Below, piece by piece: positions 25,330 to 33,970 of a DNA stretch of 64,000 nt. The notes under the pieces are model-generated. The model ran no database searches and was not told where the DNA came from. It worked only from the letters and a program-made list of their open reading frames with translations. The stretch's first letter is position 1, and each line of letters starts with the position of its first letter. The position numbers and the translations under genes are program-made. Origin of the DNA: an uncultured Mycoplasmatota bacterium (GTDB taxonomy: Bacteria > Bacillota_I > Bacilli_A > RF39 > UBA660); NCBI GenBank assembly GCA_900548695.1, contig URLC01000003.1, positions 1 through 64,000 on the forward strand, in the 5' to 3' direction.

Positions 25330-25480
25330 AAAATAAAAGAACACATAATTAATTGTGTTCATTGTGCCTTTATAAGCACTGCGACAATAATATTCCTAAG
25401 ATACTCTCCATAGTGTAAAACAGTCATATGCATGACCTTCTTTTGGCGTCTGCTTAAGCTTTCATATTATTGTCGCATTA
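25330..25480 (-). ncRNA. structured RNA between portal and scaffold genes
   Basis: On the minus strand, a perfect 14-bp helix (TGCGACAATAATAT at 25380-25393 with its complement at 25464-25477) encloses 70 nt with an inner GTCAT / ATGAC hairpin. A 7-bp hairpin (25476-25495) precedes it and a T-rich terminator-like hairpin follows at 25339-25360. No open frame with a ribosome site fits the space. No known RNA family recognised. It would be made from the late transcript; no own promoter is obvious. Confidence 0.7.
25331..25360 (-). terminator. terminator/attenuator before the scaffold gene
   Basis: Stem GAACACA / TGTGTTC with TTTTATTTT on the minus strand, inside the late operon and 50 bp before the scaffold start. 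Partial termination could change portal-to-capsid stoichiometry. Confidence 0.75.
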
Positions 25481-25500
25481 CCTAGAAAGGTAATGTTTTT

Positions 25501-27243
25501 TCAGACTGGTTGCATAGTTGAATTAGTTGTTTGTAACTGTGGTATTGATGACTCAATTGAAGAGGCTTCACTACCACCTATCATTTGCTGTTGCAACAAA
25601 GCTTGTTCTTGCATCATAGCTTGCTCTTCTAATCTCTTTTGTCTCATTTTTTTCAACTGTGCCTTAAATGGCATAATTGATTCAGGGTATAATTCAATCC
25701 ACTCATCAAAATCAATATCCCCGCTAGCTTTCATATTATCTAATAAACTAACAGTTAATGATTCACTAAATATACCACTAGTTCCTACATCAATATTTGT
25801 TGAAAATTCTATATTTTGATAATTTTCTCCGTTCATGGAACTGACTATAGTTTGATTATCTTCTTCATAACTAAACATCCTATCATCTGTATAATAATAT
25901 TTAAAAAACTGTTCAAAAATTTTTCCTATTTCGACATGCGCACTATAAAATCTTTTTTGGTAAATTTCGATTGGTTTTTTAGCCTGATTTTGTAATGCAA
26001 TGATTGCTGATGCTGCCATATTAGCTCCCATGACTTCACCCGTAACTACTTCACTAGATCCTGTAGTGGTTCTTGTTAAACTAATAAGAGAATCTGTTAA
26101 TGTTAAAGCTTGCGAACTAAAGCCTGATGGTTCCATATATTTAAAACCCCAGTTAGCACCATGAGTATTATCAGTTAATACTTCTCCTGGTGCATTTGTA
26201 ATCACTTGTCTTGCAAGTGCACCAGCTTTTTGAATAATTTTAGGCCACGCAGTCTGTTGTACTGATAACAACATCATCGCTAAGTTAAAATTAACTGCTT
26301 TATTATTAGGAATTGCTTGAGCAACTTCTCCTATTCCATAAATACAATCTTTTCTTTGCTTATGACTTCTAAAAACGATGGGGTATAATTGATTCTTTAG
26401 TAAAAAATTATCGTCAACTTTATCAGGCTCGGATAATTCTGTTCCTTCATCAGATACCTCTTCGTCTTCTAATTTTATTTTACTACTATCTGGTTCCCAA
26501 TAAGTTGTATCTTGAATCATTACATTCTTAGTTGATTTACTCCACACAACCTTACCATTTTTTCTACTATATTTTGTAAGTACTGTACAAACCTCTAATT
26601 CTCTTGTTGCTTCATCATCTATTTCATGGTCGGCCACTATTTCATCGACATTTGGAACTTTATTCAATTTAGCTAGAGCTTTCACACTGGATAAAGATTC
26701 AATTGAAGCAATTATTATATATTTTTGTTTTTGTATATCTTTTTCTCTTGCGTTTGAAACGATAACATTTTTAGGGTGCAGAATTTCGCCTCTTAATCCA
26801 CCAACATATGGAGTTTCCATTCCTCCTATAACATTATTATCCCAAAAGAAATGATAGATATATGCCCCTAATTTTGTGGAATTATCAATTGCTTCTTCAT
26901 CAAGATCTTCTAATTTCATTTCTTTTGAAATATTGTCAGCAAATTTTGTAAATATATTAGCACCTTGTGTAGCAATTTCTAATTTTTCTCCAAAAAGTTC
27001 AGAAGGGCTATATATTAATTTTATCTTTTCACTTAATATTCCCGATTTTTTATTTTCAGCAATCATAGAGCAAATATTTATAACTGGTCGTGGTAAGTTT
27101 TTTGTCTTTTTAGTAATTTTTCCCCACTGATTACCTTCGACAAATTTCTCACATTCGTCCCATTCTTTTGACAAACCAGACCTATCCATGTAGTTCAAAC
27201 CATTTTGATACTGGTTCCAAATGATACTAGCCTGATTACTCAT
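25501..27243 (-). CDS. portal protein, P22-like
   Basis: 580 aa from ATG 27243, which overlaps the upstream stop. The N-terminus ...YMDRSGLSKEWDECEKFVEGNQW and DNSTKLGAYIYHFFWDNN, middle YGIGEVAQAIPNNKAVNFN and TGSSEVVTGEVMGANMAASA are typical of podovirus portal subunits. The C-terminal part is a Met/Gln-rich helix (barrel-like). It forms the dodecameric DNA gate. Stop is TGA, showing TGA is not read as Trp. Confidence 0.85.
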   Translation of the reverse strand: MSNQASIIWNQYQNGLNYMDRSGLSKEWDECEKFVEGNQWGKITKKTKNLPRPVINICSMIAENKKSGILSEKIKLIYSPSELFGEKLEIATQGANIFTKFADNISKEMKLEDLDEEAIDNSTKLGAYIYHFFWDNNVIGGMETPYVGGLRGEILHPKNVIVSNAREKDIQKQKYIIIASIESLSSVKALAKLNKVPNVDEIVADHEIDDEATRELEVCTVLTKYSRKNGKVVWSKSTKNVMIQDTTYWEPDSSKIKLEDEEVSDEGTELSEPDKVDDNFLLKNQLYPIVFRSHKQRKDCIYGIGEVAQAIPNNKAVNFNLAMMLLSVQQTAWPKIIQKAGALARQVITNAPGEVLTDNTHGANWGFKYMEPSGFSSQALTLTDSLISLTRTTTGSSEVVTGEVMGANMAASAIIALQNQAKKPIEIYQKRFYSAHVEIGKIFEQFFKYYYTDDRMFSYEEDNQTIVSSMNGENYQNIEFSTNIDVGTSGIFSESLTVSLLDNMKASGDIDFDEWIELYPESIMPFKAQLKKMRQKRLEEQAMMQEQALLQQQMIGGSEASSIESSIPQLQTTNSTMQPV

Positions 27244-27523
27244 TATTACCACCACCATTCAACCATTCATCTAGAATCTTATTACTGCTTAAATCTGGTA
27301 TGTAGTTTTCTTGATTCAACAATTTTTCTAGATCTTCTTTGATATCCTTTAATTCTTCACTTTGATTAACTATATTTTTATCAAAATCGACTATAGAATT
27401 GAATATGTTTGAATATTTTTCAAATAAGAAATTCTTGAATTTTATAATATTTTTAAAGGCGAAGTATAGCATAAAAAAATTACATATATTTAGTATCATA
27501 ATTATAATTAACAAAATAATCAT
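27236..27523 (-). CDS. small membrane protein between terminase and portal
   Basis: 95 aa: a hydrophobic N-terminal helix (residues 1-22, very Ile/Leu-rich), then a charged coiled coil and a Gly-Gly-Gly tail. Overlaps the portal start by 8 bp. No family recognised. Confidence 0.6.
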   Translation of the reverse strand: MIILLIIIMILNICNFFMLYFAFKNIIKFKNFLFEKYSNIFNSIVDFDKNIVNQSEELKDIKEDLEKLLNQENYIPDLSSNKILDEWLNGGGNNE

Positions 27524-27524
27524 A

Positions 27525-29174
27525 TTACCACTCCAATCCTATATCATTTTCATCATCATCTAAATTATCTGATGTTGTACCATCTTGTAATGCAAAAGGA
27601 AGAGTCATATTCGATTCTTCCTTTACTATTTCTTTTGTGTAACTTTGTTGTTCTCTTGCCGCATGTGTTATAGCTAAAGACATAATTCTATCGTCATGAT
27701 AGCCATCATCTGCAGCTTGTTTTCCATCTTCTCTTTTTATAAAAGTTAATGCTTGTAATAATGTCTTTTTACAGTTAATTAAATCAATGCATTCTGAGAA
27801 AAATTTCACTAACTCAGATATTATTACTGGCCTTGTTGCTTTATTTGTATTAAATCCTAATTTATCTTGAATTTTAACATCTATAATATCATCAATAGTT
27901 CTTAAATATTGCTTAGTATACCCTAGCCTAAATAATTCTTTAGTAGGATATGTTGAATAATTTGTTTCAATACAACATAAAGCTTCATTATAAAACATAC
28001 CTAAACAATACATCTGCCTTGTAAATTCAGTCTCATCTAGTTCAACTTCTAAAGTTGCCACTTGTTTGCCAGTAGTATTATCTATGACATCTCCAGCAAA
28101 AGAATCTGTACCTATACCAGCAGGATCACCACCTAAAACATAAGGATATCCAGATTTTGGCATTTCATATATTTCGATAAGTGGTTTAGACTCAGACTCT
28201 ACAAATTTTATATTAGTTATTTTTTGAGAATTATAGTTATATTTGAAATATCCTGTTTTTAAAGGGGCTTTCAACTTTTGTATTCTATTGATCACTTGTT
28301 CTTTATTAAATAGACATTTTCCTGTTGATAAAAAAGCTTCTTCTGGATTTGACGGATATTCTTGTTTAAACATATCAATGTCGTTGCTACAGTTGTTTTT
28401 TATACACCATCTTCTCCAACTAAGTTGTTCATTATCTAGATCATATATTCTTTTTAGCTCCTCTTCCTCCTCCGTTAGAGAAAAACCATCATATTGCATT
28501 CTATACTCTGGCATTTTGAACCAAGGAAAAAACACTGGAATGAAATCACTATTTCCCGCAACTGCGTCGTCCCATAATTCTTTAAAATGTTCAAACCCAT
28601 TAGCTGTACTTTCTATTATAACTATGGAATTAGGAGTGTTAGGAACTGCTTGTAGCAAACCATTTAAAGTTGCTTTTTTATCTCCAGGCCAGAATGCATA
28701 TTCGGATAAATGTAGCTGTTTATATGTGTCTGAACGCCCAACGCCCGAAGAACCTGCTGTCATACATTTTAATTCACTATTTAAACCTGTATTATCTGTA
28801 TTATTAAATACAAGTTCATTCTGATTATCTTTTAAAACTTGAGGTTTTATTTTACTAGGTAATGATTGATACATTATTTTACTCATTTTAAATAGGTTTG
28901 CAGTTGCACTTGACTGATGAGTTATAATACCTGTTTTCATATTAAAATTAAGCATAGTATTAGTATTTAATATAGCTTCTACACATGTTGAAATTCCCAT
29001 CTGTCGTGCTTTTAAAATGATTATTCGTACTGGCTTATTTTCTTTTGTTTGTTTTTTAATTACATCATATAATTTATTTTGTGCATAATTAAACCTTAAT
29101 GAAACAAGCTCTCCATCTTTATTTACAATTTTTATAAACTTTTCAATATAAAGTTTTCTATTAATAGATTTCAT
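27525..29174 (-). CDS. terL: terminase large subunit
   Basis: 549 aa. ATPase motor with the Walker A variant KARQMGIST (about residues 55-63), Walker B-like IVIIEST near 190, and an RNase H-fold nuclease opening with LGGDPAGIGTDSFAG near 350, followed by IETNYSTYP. It packages DNA into the procapsid. It overlaps terS by 14 bp. Confidence 0.92.
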   Translation of the reverse strand: MKSINRKLYIEKFIKIVNKDGELVSLRFNYAQNKLYDVIKKQTKENKPVRIIILKARQMGISTCVEAILNTNTMLNFNMKTGIITHQSSATANLFKMSKIMYQSLPSKIKPQVLKDNQNELVFNNTDNTGLNSELKCMTAGSSGVGRSDTYKQLHLSEYAFWPGDKKATLNGLLQAVPNTPNSIVIIESTANGFEHFKELWDDAVAGNSDFIPVFFPWFKMPEYRMQYDGFSLTEEEEELKRIYDLDNEQLSWRRWCIKNNCSNDIDMFKQEYPSNPEEAFLSTGKCLFNKEQVINRIQKLKAPLKTGYFKYNYNSQKITNIKFVESESKPLIEIYEMPKSGYPYVLGGDPAGIGTDSFAGDVIDNTTGKQVATLEVELDETEFTRQMYCLGMFYNEALCCIETNYSTYPTKELFRLGYTKQYLRTIDDIIDVKIQDKLGFNTNKATRPVIISELVKFFSECIDLINCKKTLLQALTFIKREDGKQAADDGYHDDRIMSLAITHAAREQQSYTKEIVKEESNMTLPFALQDGTTSDNLDDDENDIGLEW

Positions 29175-29568
29175 CAGAAGATACCTCTTTTAGATATTCT
29201 TCAAAAGGAATATCTACATTTTCATTAATATTATGAGTTTTCTGTTCAGCATTATACCCAAAGTTATTTTTTAATATAAACTGCGCACCAGAATTATTTT
29301 TACTATATAATATTTGTTCATTATATGCTTCTATTTCCGTTTTTGCTCTTTGTACTACATCAGCGTAATCTTCTAATTCTGTATTTTTTTCATAGTTTAA
29401 TAAAGTTTTTCTTGTTATTCCTAAATATGAAGCTAACCCACATATTCCTGGAACAAGTCTTTCATGTTGACATTTCTTAAAATAATTAGAAATATGATTT
29501 TCCAACTCTTGTGCACTTTTATATTTTAACTTTCTTCCTAACTTTATTTTGGTTCTCTTTTGTGTCAT
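29161..29568 (-). CDS. terS: terminase small subunit
   Basis: 135 aa with AGGAG before the start. It has an N-terminal helix-turn-helix (VPGICGLASYLGITRKTLLNYE), a central helical oligomerisation part and a short C-tail. Recognises the packaging site and recruits TerL. Confidence 0.85.
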   Translation of the reverse strand: MTQKRTKIKLGRKLKYKSAQELENHISNYFKKCQHERLVPGICGLASYLGITRKTLLNYEKNTELEDYADVVQRAKTEIEAYNEQILYSKNNSGAQFILKNNFGYNAEQKTHNINENVDIPFEEYLKEVSSDEIY

Positions 29569-29713
29569 TATGTTTCTCCTCTAACTCATCACACATACGA
29601 CTTCTTTTACAACCATAGCAATTATGAGTCATAAAATAAGAATAAGAACATAAATTATTTATTTTATGCTCTTTATTCTGTATCTTCTGCAATTGCTTTG
29701 TCGATTTCATCAT
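29519..29713 (-). CDS. possible small Cys-rich protein
   Basis: 64 aa with NCYGCKRSRMC. It overlaps the gene before it by 41 bp and terS by 50 bp and lacks a good ribosome site, so it may start internally or be spurious. It fills an otherwise empty 100-bp gap. Confidence 0.35.
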   Translation of the reverse strand: MMKSTKQLQKIQNKEHKINNLCSYSYFMTHNCYGCKRSRMCDELEEKHNDTKENQNKVRKKVKI

Positions 29714-29957
29714 AGAAAAACCTGATAGGAAATGCTGATAAAATTCTAATATCTTTATTGTTTTTATGCACTAATTTCTCATCATATGTCTTTTTATAAT
29801 AATCTAATTTATTATCCAGACTATCAATTCCGTTAATAATTAATTCCGGATCTTTTTGATTTGGTAGTTTGATAGCCACGCAAATTGGCAATTCTAATTC
29901 TTTGCATTCTTTAAATGCATTTTTTAATTCTGCAAATGTAAAATTTTTTATTTTCAT
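29673..29957 (-). CDS. hypothetical phage protein (94 aa)
   Basis: MKIKNFTFAELKNAF... with a GAGGG ribosome site; alpha/beta composition, no known motif. It is the first gene after the putative late promoter and precedes the packaging genes. Confidence 0.65.
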   Translation of the reverse strand: MKIKNFTFAELKNAFKECKELELPICVAIKLPNQKDPELIINGIDSLDNKLDYYKKTYDEKLVHKNNKDIRILSAFPIRFFYDEIDKAIAEDTE

Positions 29958-30017
29958 TCAATCCCTCTTTTCTTAATAAAAAAAGAAAGTTTCTCAACTC
30001 TCTTCAATCTCCCCATG

Positions 30018-30056
30018 ATAATACTTTAACATATCCAAAACGAACAAAATGAACAA
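30018..30056 (-). promoter_or_regulatory. putative late promoter with direct repeats
   Basis: TTGTTC, 18 bp, TATTAT on the minus strand, with a second TTGTTC copy 9 bp upstream. It lies exactly between the ArpU/RinA-type regulator gene and the structural operon, where phages of Gram-positive hosts usually place the activated late promoter. Confidence 0.45.
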
Positions 30057-30060
30057 ATAT

Positions 30061-30477
30061 TTATCTATTATTTAAAAATCTATCATGTTCCATTCTTACA
30101 CTGTTTTCTGTACTATTTCCACCAATTTTCCAAGCAACCTGTTGCCAAGAACACTGTTCTATATACCTAAATTCAAAAATCATTCGTAATCTCGGTGTTG
30201 GAAGTTCATCTATAAACTTTTCTATTTCTAGTTTTAAAATTGATAGTTTTTCATATCGACTTTTTAATAATGATTCATAATATAAATATGTCTTGTATTT
30301 ACTAGGATTAGTATGGCAAATAGTAATCACATGTTTTTGAAACGGTGGATGTTTAGCTGATTCTTCCACAACACTAAATAAATTTACTCTACTACGAATC
30401 TTATTTAGTTTATTCTTTAAATACTTTATTTCTGTAACTGCATCACTATATTGTTTTAATTTTTCTTTTACATTCAT
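30061..30477 (-). CDS. late-gene transcriptional regulator (ArpU/DUF1492-like)
   Basis: 138 aa, AGGAGG upstream. The C-terminal FEFRYIEQCSWQQVAWKIGG...VRMEHDRFL is a sigma-factor region-4-like helix-turn-helix found in ArpU/RinA-type phage regulators; the N-terminal half is helical and basic. It probably activates the promoter at 30018. Confidence 0.75.
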   Translation of the reverse strand: MNVKEKLKQYSDAVTEIKYLKNKLNKIRSRVNLFSVVEESAKHPPFQKHVITICHTNPSKYKTYLYYESLLKSRYEKLSILKLEIEKFIDELPTPRLRMIFEFRYIEQCSWQQVAWKIGGNSTENSVRMEHDRFLNNR

Positions 30478-30501
30478 TTTTCCTCCTCATTATTTAGTTA
30501 T

Positions 30502-30690
30502 TTAATCTATTAAATAGAGCTCTTTTTTTAATTCTGCTTTTAAATACTCAACTTCTTTTTTTATTAGTTCATTTGATTTATTTGAAACTTCAACTTGTTT
30601 TTGAGCAACTCTTACTTTTAGTTCTTGTTCTGATATAATATTCTTTTCGATTAAAACATCTAGAAGTACTGTAAATAATAAATCATTCAT
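30502..30690 (-). CDS. small helical phage protein (62 aa)
   Basis: A coiled-coil peptide (QELKVRVAQKQVEVSNKSNEL) with AGAGGA before the start. Unknown function; sits in the tight early operon. Confidence 0.6.
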   Translation of the reverse strand: MNDLLFTVLLDVLIEKNIISEQELKVRVAQKQVEVSNKSNELIKKEVEYLKAELKKELYLID

Positions 30691-30708
30691 TTTTTTATTT
30701 CCTCTCTA

Positions 30709-31293
30709 CTAAGGGACATAAACATCTTGATATTCAGCTACAATTTGAATATATAAATTTCTCGTTTGTTTGCAAAATTCGTTTATTCCCTTTTCTTTTA
30801 TTACGTTTAAAAAATATTCAATTAAATCTTGTGTTTCTTTATGAAATATTCTTTCATTTTTGCATTTATTATAATATTTTAAGGGTTCATCATATCCTTT
30901 ATCATAGTTAGGTCTTTGCTTTGAATAGACAATTCCTGCTCCTAACCAATCACATATCATTTCAACTACATATTGATAAGGTATTTTACAAGGTGTATTC
31001 TTATGTGTTCCTAAACTGTCTATCCAATATTCCCAATGATGAGGATTATGACCTTTATGATGTTGCCATGCGATGCTATATCCATTTTCTTTTTTTTCTG
31101 CATCTATTGGACTGCTTGTTCCTTGAAAATATTTAGCACTAGCAAAAAACTCCGTCAAACCATACTTACTCAAATCATGCAATATACCTCTTCTATAAAG
31201 ACCACATTTAAAGCAAAACCTCATTACATACCATTTGTGTTTTGTTATAGTTATAAAATGCTTTATGTATTTATTATCTTTAATCTTTAGCAT
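30709..31293 (-). CDS. DUF5662 family protein (phage copy)
   Basis: 194 aa, AGGAGG upstream. Matches DUF5662: FCFKCGLYRRGILHDLSKY, WQHHKGHNPHHWEYWID and PYQYVVEMICDWLGAG. The conserved His/Asp set (HDLSKY, HH..H..HH) looks like an HD-type metal site, so a phosphohydrolase is plausible but unproven. The host has a related gene at 50839. Its end lies inside the phage early region. Confidence 0.8.
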   Translation of the reverse strand: MLKIKDNKYIKHFITITKHKWYVMRFCFKCGLYRRGILHDLSKYGLTEFFASAKYFQGTSSPIDAEKKENGYSIAWQHHKGHNPHHWEYWIDSLGTHKNTPCKIPYQYVVEMICDWLGAGIVYSKQRPNYDKGYDEPLKYYNKCKNERIFHKETQDLIEYFLNVIKEKGINEFCKQTRNLYIQIVAEYQDVYVP

Positions 31294-31649
31294 TTGTTAC
31301 CTCCTATTGTTTCTTTATATTTTGATAAAATTTTTCCATAAATATCAAATATTCTTTCATCAATTATTGACAAATAATATTCTATATCCGTTTCTTTACC
31401 TTGTTTAACCAATTCGTTATATTTGTTTAATTTATTTTCTATTATTTTTGTTTCTTTTTCTAACCACTCTATAAACTCTTTTTGTTTAATAATTAATTCA
31501 TCATATTCGTTAGACTTTCCTTCCGTTTCAGCAAGATAAAAATCTTCGAAATCAGGCTCTACCCCTTCAGCCAATTGATTATTCAAACGATTTTTATATT
31601 TATTTTTATAATTATCAAGTTGCTTCTTTAATTCTTGATTTTCTTCCAT
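31287..31649 (-). CDS. coiled-coil phage protein (120 aa)
   Basis: Charged Lys/Glu/Asn helices throughout; start overlaps the preceding stop (TAATG), so coupled translation. Function unknown. Confidence 0.65.
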   Translation of the reverse strand: MEENQELKKQLDNYKNKYKNRLNNQLAEGVEPDFEDFYLAETEGKSNEYDELIIKQKEFIEWLEKETKIIENKLNKYNELVKQGKETDIEYYLSIIDERIFDIYGKILSKYKETIGGNKC

Positions 31650-31798
31650 TAGCCCATTGTATTATCATATTCTGCTTGGCATAAACCAGCTTTATAGCTA
31701 TCTTTTATCATTTCTAATATGATTGGTATTAACTCGTCATTTTCTACTAAACCAGTTTTTTCTCGTATGTATTTAACATTTAAATCCTCTTCACTCAT
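31649..31798 (-). CDS. small phage protein (49 aa)
   Basis: MSEEDLNVKYIREKTG... overlaps both neighbours by a few bases (ATGA and TAATG junctions), strong evidence of translation in the operon. It resembles the start of an early-module helix-turn-helix-like peptide but no family is clear. Confidence 0.65.
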   Translation of the reverse strand: MSEEDLNVKYIREKTGLVENDELIPIILEMIKDSYKAGLCQAEYDNTMG

Positions 31799-32060
31799 CT
31801 AACCACCCCAATTCTTTACATTGCTGGTTTATAGCCTTTAATAGTTCAATGTTAATAAATATCGGATATGTTGCTATTATGCATTTACTCACTAAATTAA
31901 ATTGGATAATATATTTTGCCGAATCTCCTTTTAGCAATACTGTCTTTCCGAAGTCTTGATATTGAATAACATCTTCACTACAATCACCTTCAATATATCT
32001 GTAATAATATCCTAATTTTTCAAACATCTCTCTTGCACTTTTATTCACTTTGATAACCAC
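31791..32060 (-). CDS. hypothetical phage protein (89 aa)
   Basis: Starts MVIKVNKSAREMFEKLGY; mixed alpha/beta with YRYIEGDCSEDVIQY. Similar small proteins are frequent in early modules of Gram-positive phages, with no assigned role. Confidence 0.65.
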   Translation of the reverse strand: MVIKVNKSAREMFEKLGYYYRYIEGDCSEDVIQYQDFGKTVLLKGDSAKYIIQFNLVSKCIIATYPIFINIELLKAINQQCKELGWLDE

Positions 32061-32227
32061 TTCCCAATTTTTATTATTATATAAATAGTCAGTCTAACTA
32101 TTGGAATCATAGCAATTTTTACTCCTGTACTATTTAGTCCATATCTTGTTTCTTTGGTAAGTAGTATAAAAAAGATGGTTGTAGATACAAGATAATACAC
32201 GGTTCCTAAAATAATATATCCTACCAT
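32045..32227 (-). CDS. small two-helix membrane protein (60 aa)
   Basis: Hydrophobic segments at residues 3-22 and 36-53 with a short basic loop. It overlaps neighbours at both ends. Possibly a superinfection-exclusion-type protein, unsupported beyond topology. Confidence 0.6.
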   Translation of the reverse strand: MVGYIILGTVYYLVSTTIFFILLTKETRYGLNSTGVKIAMIPIVRLTIYIIIKIGKWLSK

Positions 32228-32592
32228 CTGTCCACCTCATACTTCATACTTTCAAATTGTTCTTTTGTTACTATTGATTTAATCTCTTCATTGGAAAATG
32301 ATATATCATCATCTCCATACGTGGTTAGATTCCAAACAAGCCTAACATCATGATTTTCATCAACTTCTGTAATACTGTTTATTCTCAGACCATTAACATA
32401 ATCTCCTACTTCTATTAGATCTATTATTTTATGTCTTGCTTTAATAACATCACTTCGCAATATAACTTGACCATTATCAATCTTTATTAATTCATTATCT
32501 GAACAGTCTACTGTTCTAGCTATTCTAGGTGGTACATATCCGTTAATTGCTCCCCTTGTATATTTAACAAACATTCCTACTTCTAATTTCAT
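32221..32592 (-). CDS. hypothetical phage protein (123 aa)
   Basis: AGGTG before the start. A beta-rich sequence with an SH3/KOW-like opening (EVGMFVKYTRGAINGYVPPRIA) and a second 'EVGDYVNGLRINSI' strand pair, i.e. two related barrels. Unknown function. Confidence 0.65.
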   Translation of the reverse strand: MKLEVGMFVKYTRGAINGYVPPRIARTVDCSDNELIKIDNGQVILRSDVIKARHKIIDLIEVGDYVNGLRINSITEVDENHDVRLVWNLTTYGDDDISFSNEEIKSIVTKEQFESMKYEVDRW

Positions 32593-32601
32593 TTAATCAC
32601 C

Positions 32602-33144
32602 TCAAATCCAATACAATTGTCTTTTTAATTTCGGTATGTTGTAACAAATCCAACAGCACCCTTTGTTAAAACTTGTTTTCTTTCCTAAAAATTTAATTCT
32701 TTTTTTGAAAATAATAATTGATAACTTATCTATATATTTTTCGTACATTTCAGCCCTTGTCGGTGTCTCTAATGTTGAAAGTGGTAATAATAAACAAAAC
32801 GATTTTATTAGGCCTTTATCTATTAGTTCAACTGTTCTTTTGATGATATCATTTTGCTGGCCAAATGGTGGATTACTGATTAGTAAATCACAATTTTCAG
32901 GTGGTAACGTCTTGAAAAAGTCGTTCCCACAGTCGTCAAAAATATGCGTAGCTTTGTATTTCAGCTTCAATTCATCAGCCCTTAATTTAAAGTGCGAATC
33001 GTAATTGTTAAAGGGAAACCATATCATCTTAAAGCTACTAATATCTATCAAGTCGTAAATGTCTTCCACAACATATCTTGGTGTGGCAACATGATCTGGA
33101 TTATTTTTTTTATCCATCTCATAAAAAATATTTTTCTGTATCAT
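32602..33144 (-). CDS. adenine-specific DNA methyltransferase-like protein
   Basis: 180 aa. The catalytic SNPPF (residue about 92) of N6-adenine methyltransferases is present; the SAM-binding part is reduced to IWFPFNNYDSHF and HIFDDCGNDFF, as in small phage versions. Likely modifies phage DNA against restriction, or is a degenerate relative. The start overlaps the upstream stop (ATGA). Confidence 0.7.
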   Translation of the reverse strand: MIQKNIFYEMDKKNNPDHVATPRYVVEDIYDLIDISSFKMIWFPFNNYDSHFKLRADELKLKYKATHIFDDCGNDFFKTLPPENCDLLISNPPFGQQNDIIKRTVELIDKGLIKSFCLLLPLSTLETPTRAEMYEKYIDKLSIIIFKKRIKFLGKKTSFNKGCCWICYNIPKLKRQLYWI

Positions 33145-33299
33145 TTCCTATACACTTCACAAAAATCATTTTGGTAAAATTCGTTTGGCGGAAGATTGTA
33201 GCAACTTATTTTTCTCACTGTTTCATAAGTTAATGTAAATATAAGTATTAAAAAAACAATGATAATAACAGAAATTACTATATATATACACTTTTTCAT
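33141..33299 (-). CDS. small membrane-anchored protein (52 aa)
   Basis: MKKCIYIVISVIIIVFLILI is a membrane segment, followed by a short polar tail with two Cys. The stop overlaps the methyltransferase start. No family recognised; the Cys at position 4 is too close to the start for a lipobox. Confidence 0.6.
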   Translation of the reverse strand: MKKCIYIVISVIIIVFLILIFTLTYETVRKISCYNLPPNEFYQNDFCEVYRK

Positions 33300-33302
33300 A
33301 CT

Positions 33303-33566
33303 CTATACCTCTATTTCCACTCCGAAAGTATAATATTTACCATCTTTTTTTTCGATAAGTGTTTTATTATGAGCTAATATCCTTTCATATGTCTCATAAC
33401 TAATTCTCAATTTATCAGGCATTTTTCCTTCCGATCTTGTGTAAGATTCTATATTTTTTACAATAATATCTAAGATTTTTTCAATAGGTAAATCATCATA
33501 TTTTAAAACATAAATTGTATTTCCTTTAAATTTTCTCTCTTCATTATTTCTTCTAAAATTAAACAT
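33303..33566 (-). CDS. hypothetical phage protein (87 aa)
   Basis: AAGGAG before the start. Contains KYDDLPIEKILDIIVKNIES and a YYTFGVEIEV end, alpha/beta. Unknown. Confidence 0.65.
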   Translation of the reverse strand: MFNFRRNNEERKFKGNTIYVLKYDDLPIEKILDIIVKNIESYTRSEGKMPDKLRISYETYERILAHNKTLIEKKDGKYYTFGVEIEV

Positions 33567-33573
33567 ATATTTA

Positions 33574-33801
33574 TTACTCCTTTTCTAAAATATTTTCATT
33601 ATCTTTTAATTGCTTATATTTATATACAATATATTTATCTTTATTTCTTAAAACAGTACTACTCGCTAATTTTAGCTCAAATGCGCTAAATAAATGTGCA
33701 TCACTCAAAAATAAACTTCTGTTTCTTAATGATTTATAATAGCCATCTGTTAAATACATATCAGATGCTTTATGTTTAACTACATATTTTTCTTTTTTCA
33801 T
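33574..33801 (-). CDS. hypothetical phage protein (75 aa)
   Basis: MKKEKYVVKHKASDMYLTDG..., AAAGGA upstream. Resembles small phage proteins with a 'display' strand KYVVKHK and SLFLSDAHLFSAFE. Unknown. Confidence 0.6.
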   Translation of the reverse strand: MKKEKYVVKHKASDMYLTDGYYKSLRNRSLFLSDAHLFSAFELKLASSTVLRNKDKYIVYKYKQLKDNENILEKE

Positions 33802-33862
33802 GTTTTTCCTTTCTGGGGGATGTGTAAAAATTAAGGTAAAATAACCTAATAATTATATTACC

Positions 33863-33871
33863 TGTGGATAA
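33863..33871 (-). promoter_or_regulatory. consensus DnaA box in intergenic region
   Basis: TTATCCACA on the minus strand in the 169-bp gap 33802-33970, near a TATAAT at about 33853. It may be part of an early promoter. One isolated match in AT-rich DNA is weak evidence. Confidence 0.35.
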
Positions 33872-33970
33872 AATGTTTTTTTCATTTATAATTCAATACT
33901 CTAAGAACTTTTTTTTATTAGATTACTTTTTGAAATTTTAAGAATGTTTTTTTGGAAAAAAACGGGATAA

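Noticed and set aside
25330..25480. RNA between portal and scaffold considered as tRNA or self-cleaving ribozyme
   Set aside because: No cloverleaf or CCA, and no hammerhead core (CTGATGA...GAAA) or other recalled ribozyme core; kept only as an unassigned structured RNA.
25501..27243. Alternative genetic code (TGA as Trp), considered because of the very low GC content
   Set aside because: The portal gene ends with TGA at the expected length and Trp is encoded by TGG in several conserved motifs.
28243..28824. 193-codon plus-strand frame
   Set aside because: Antisense to the terminase large subunit, with no start signals.
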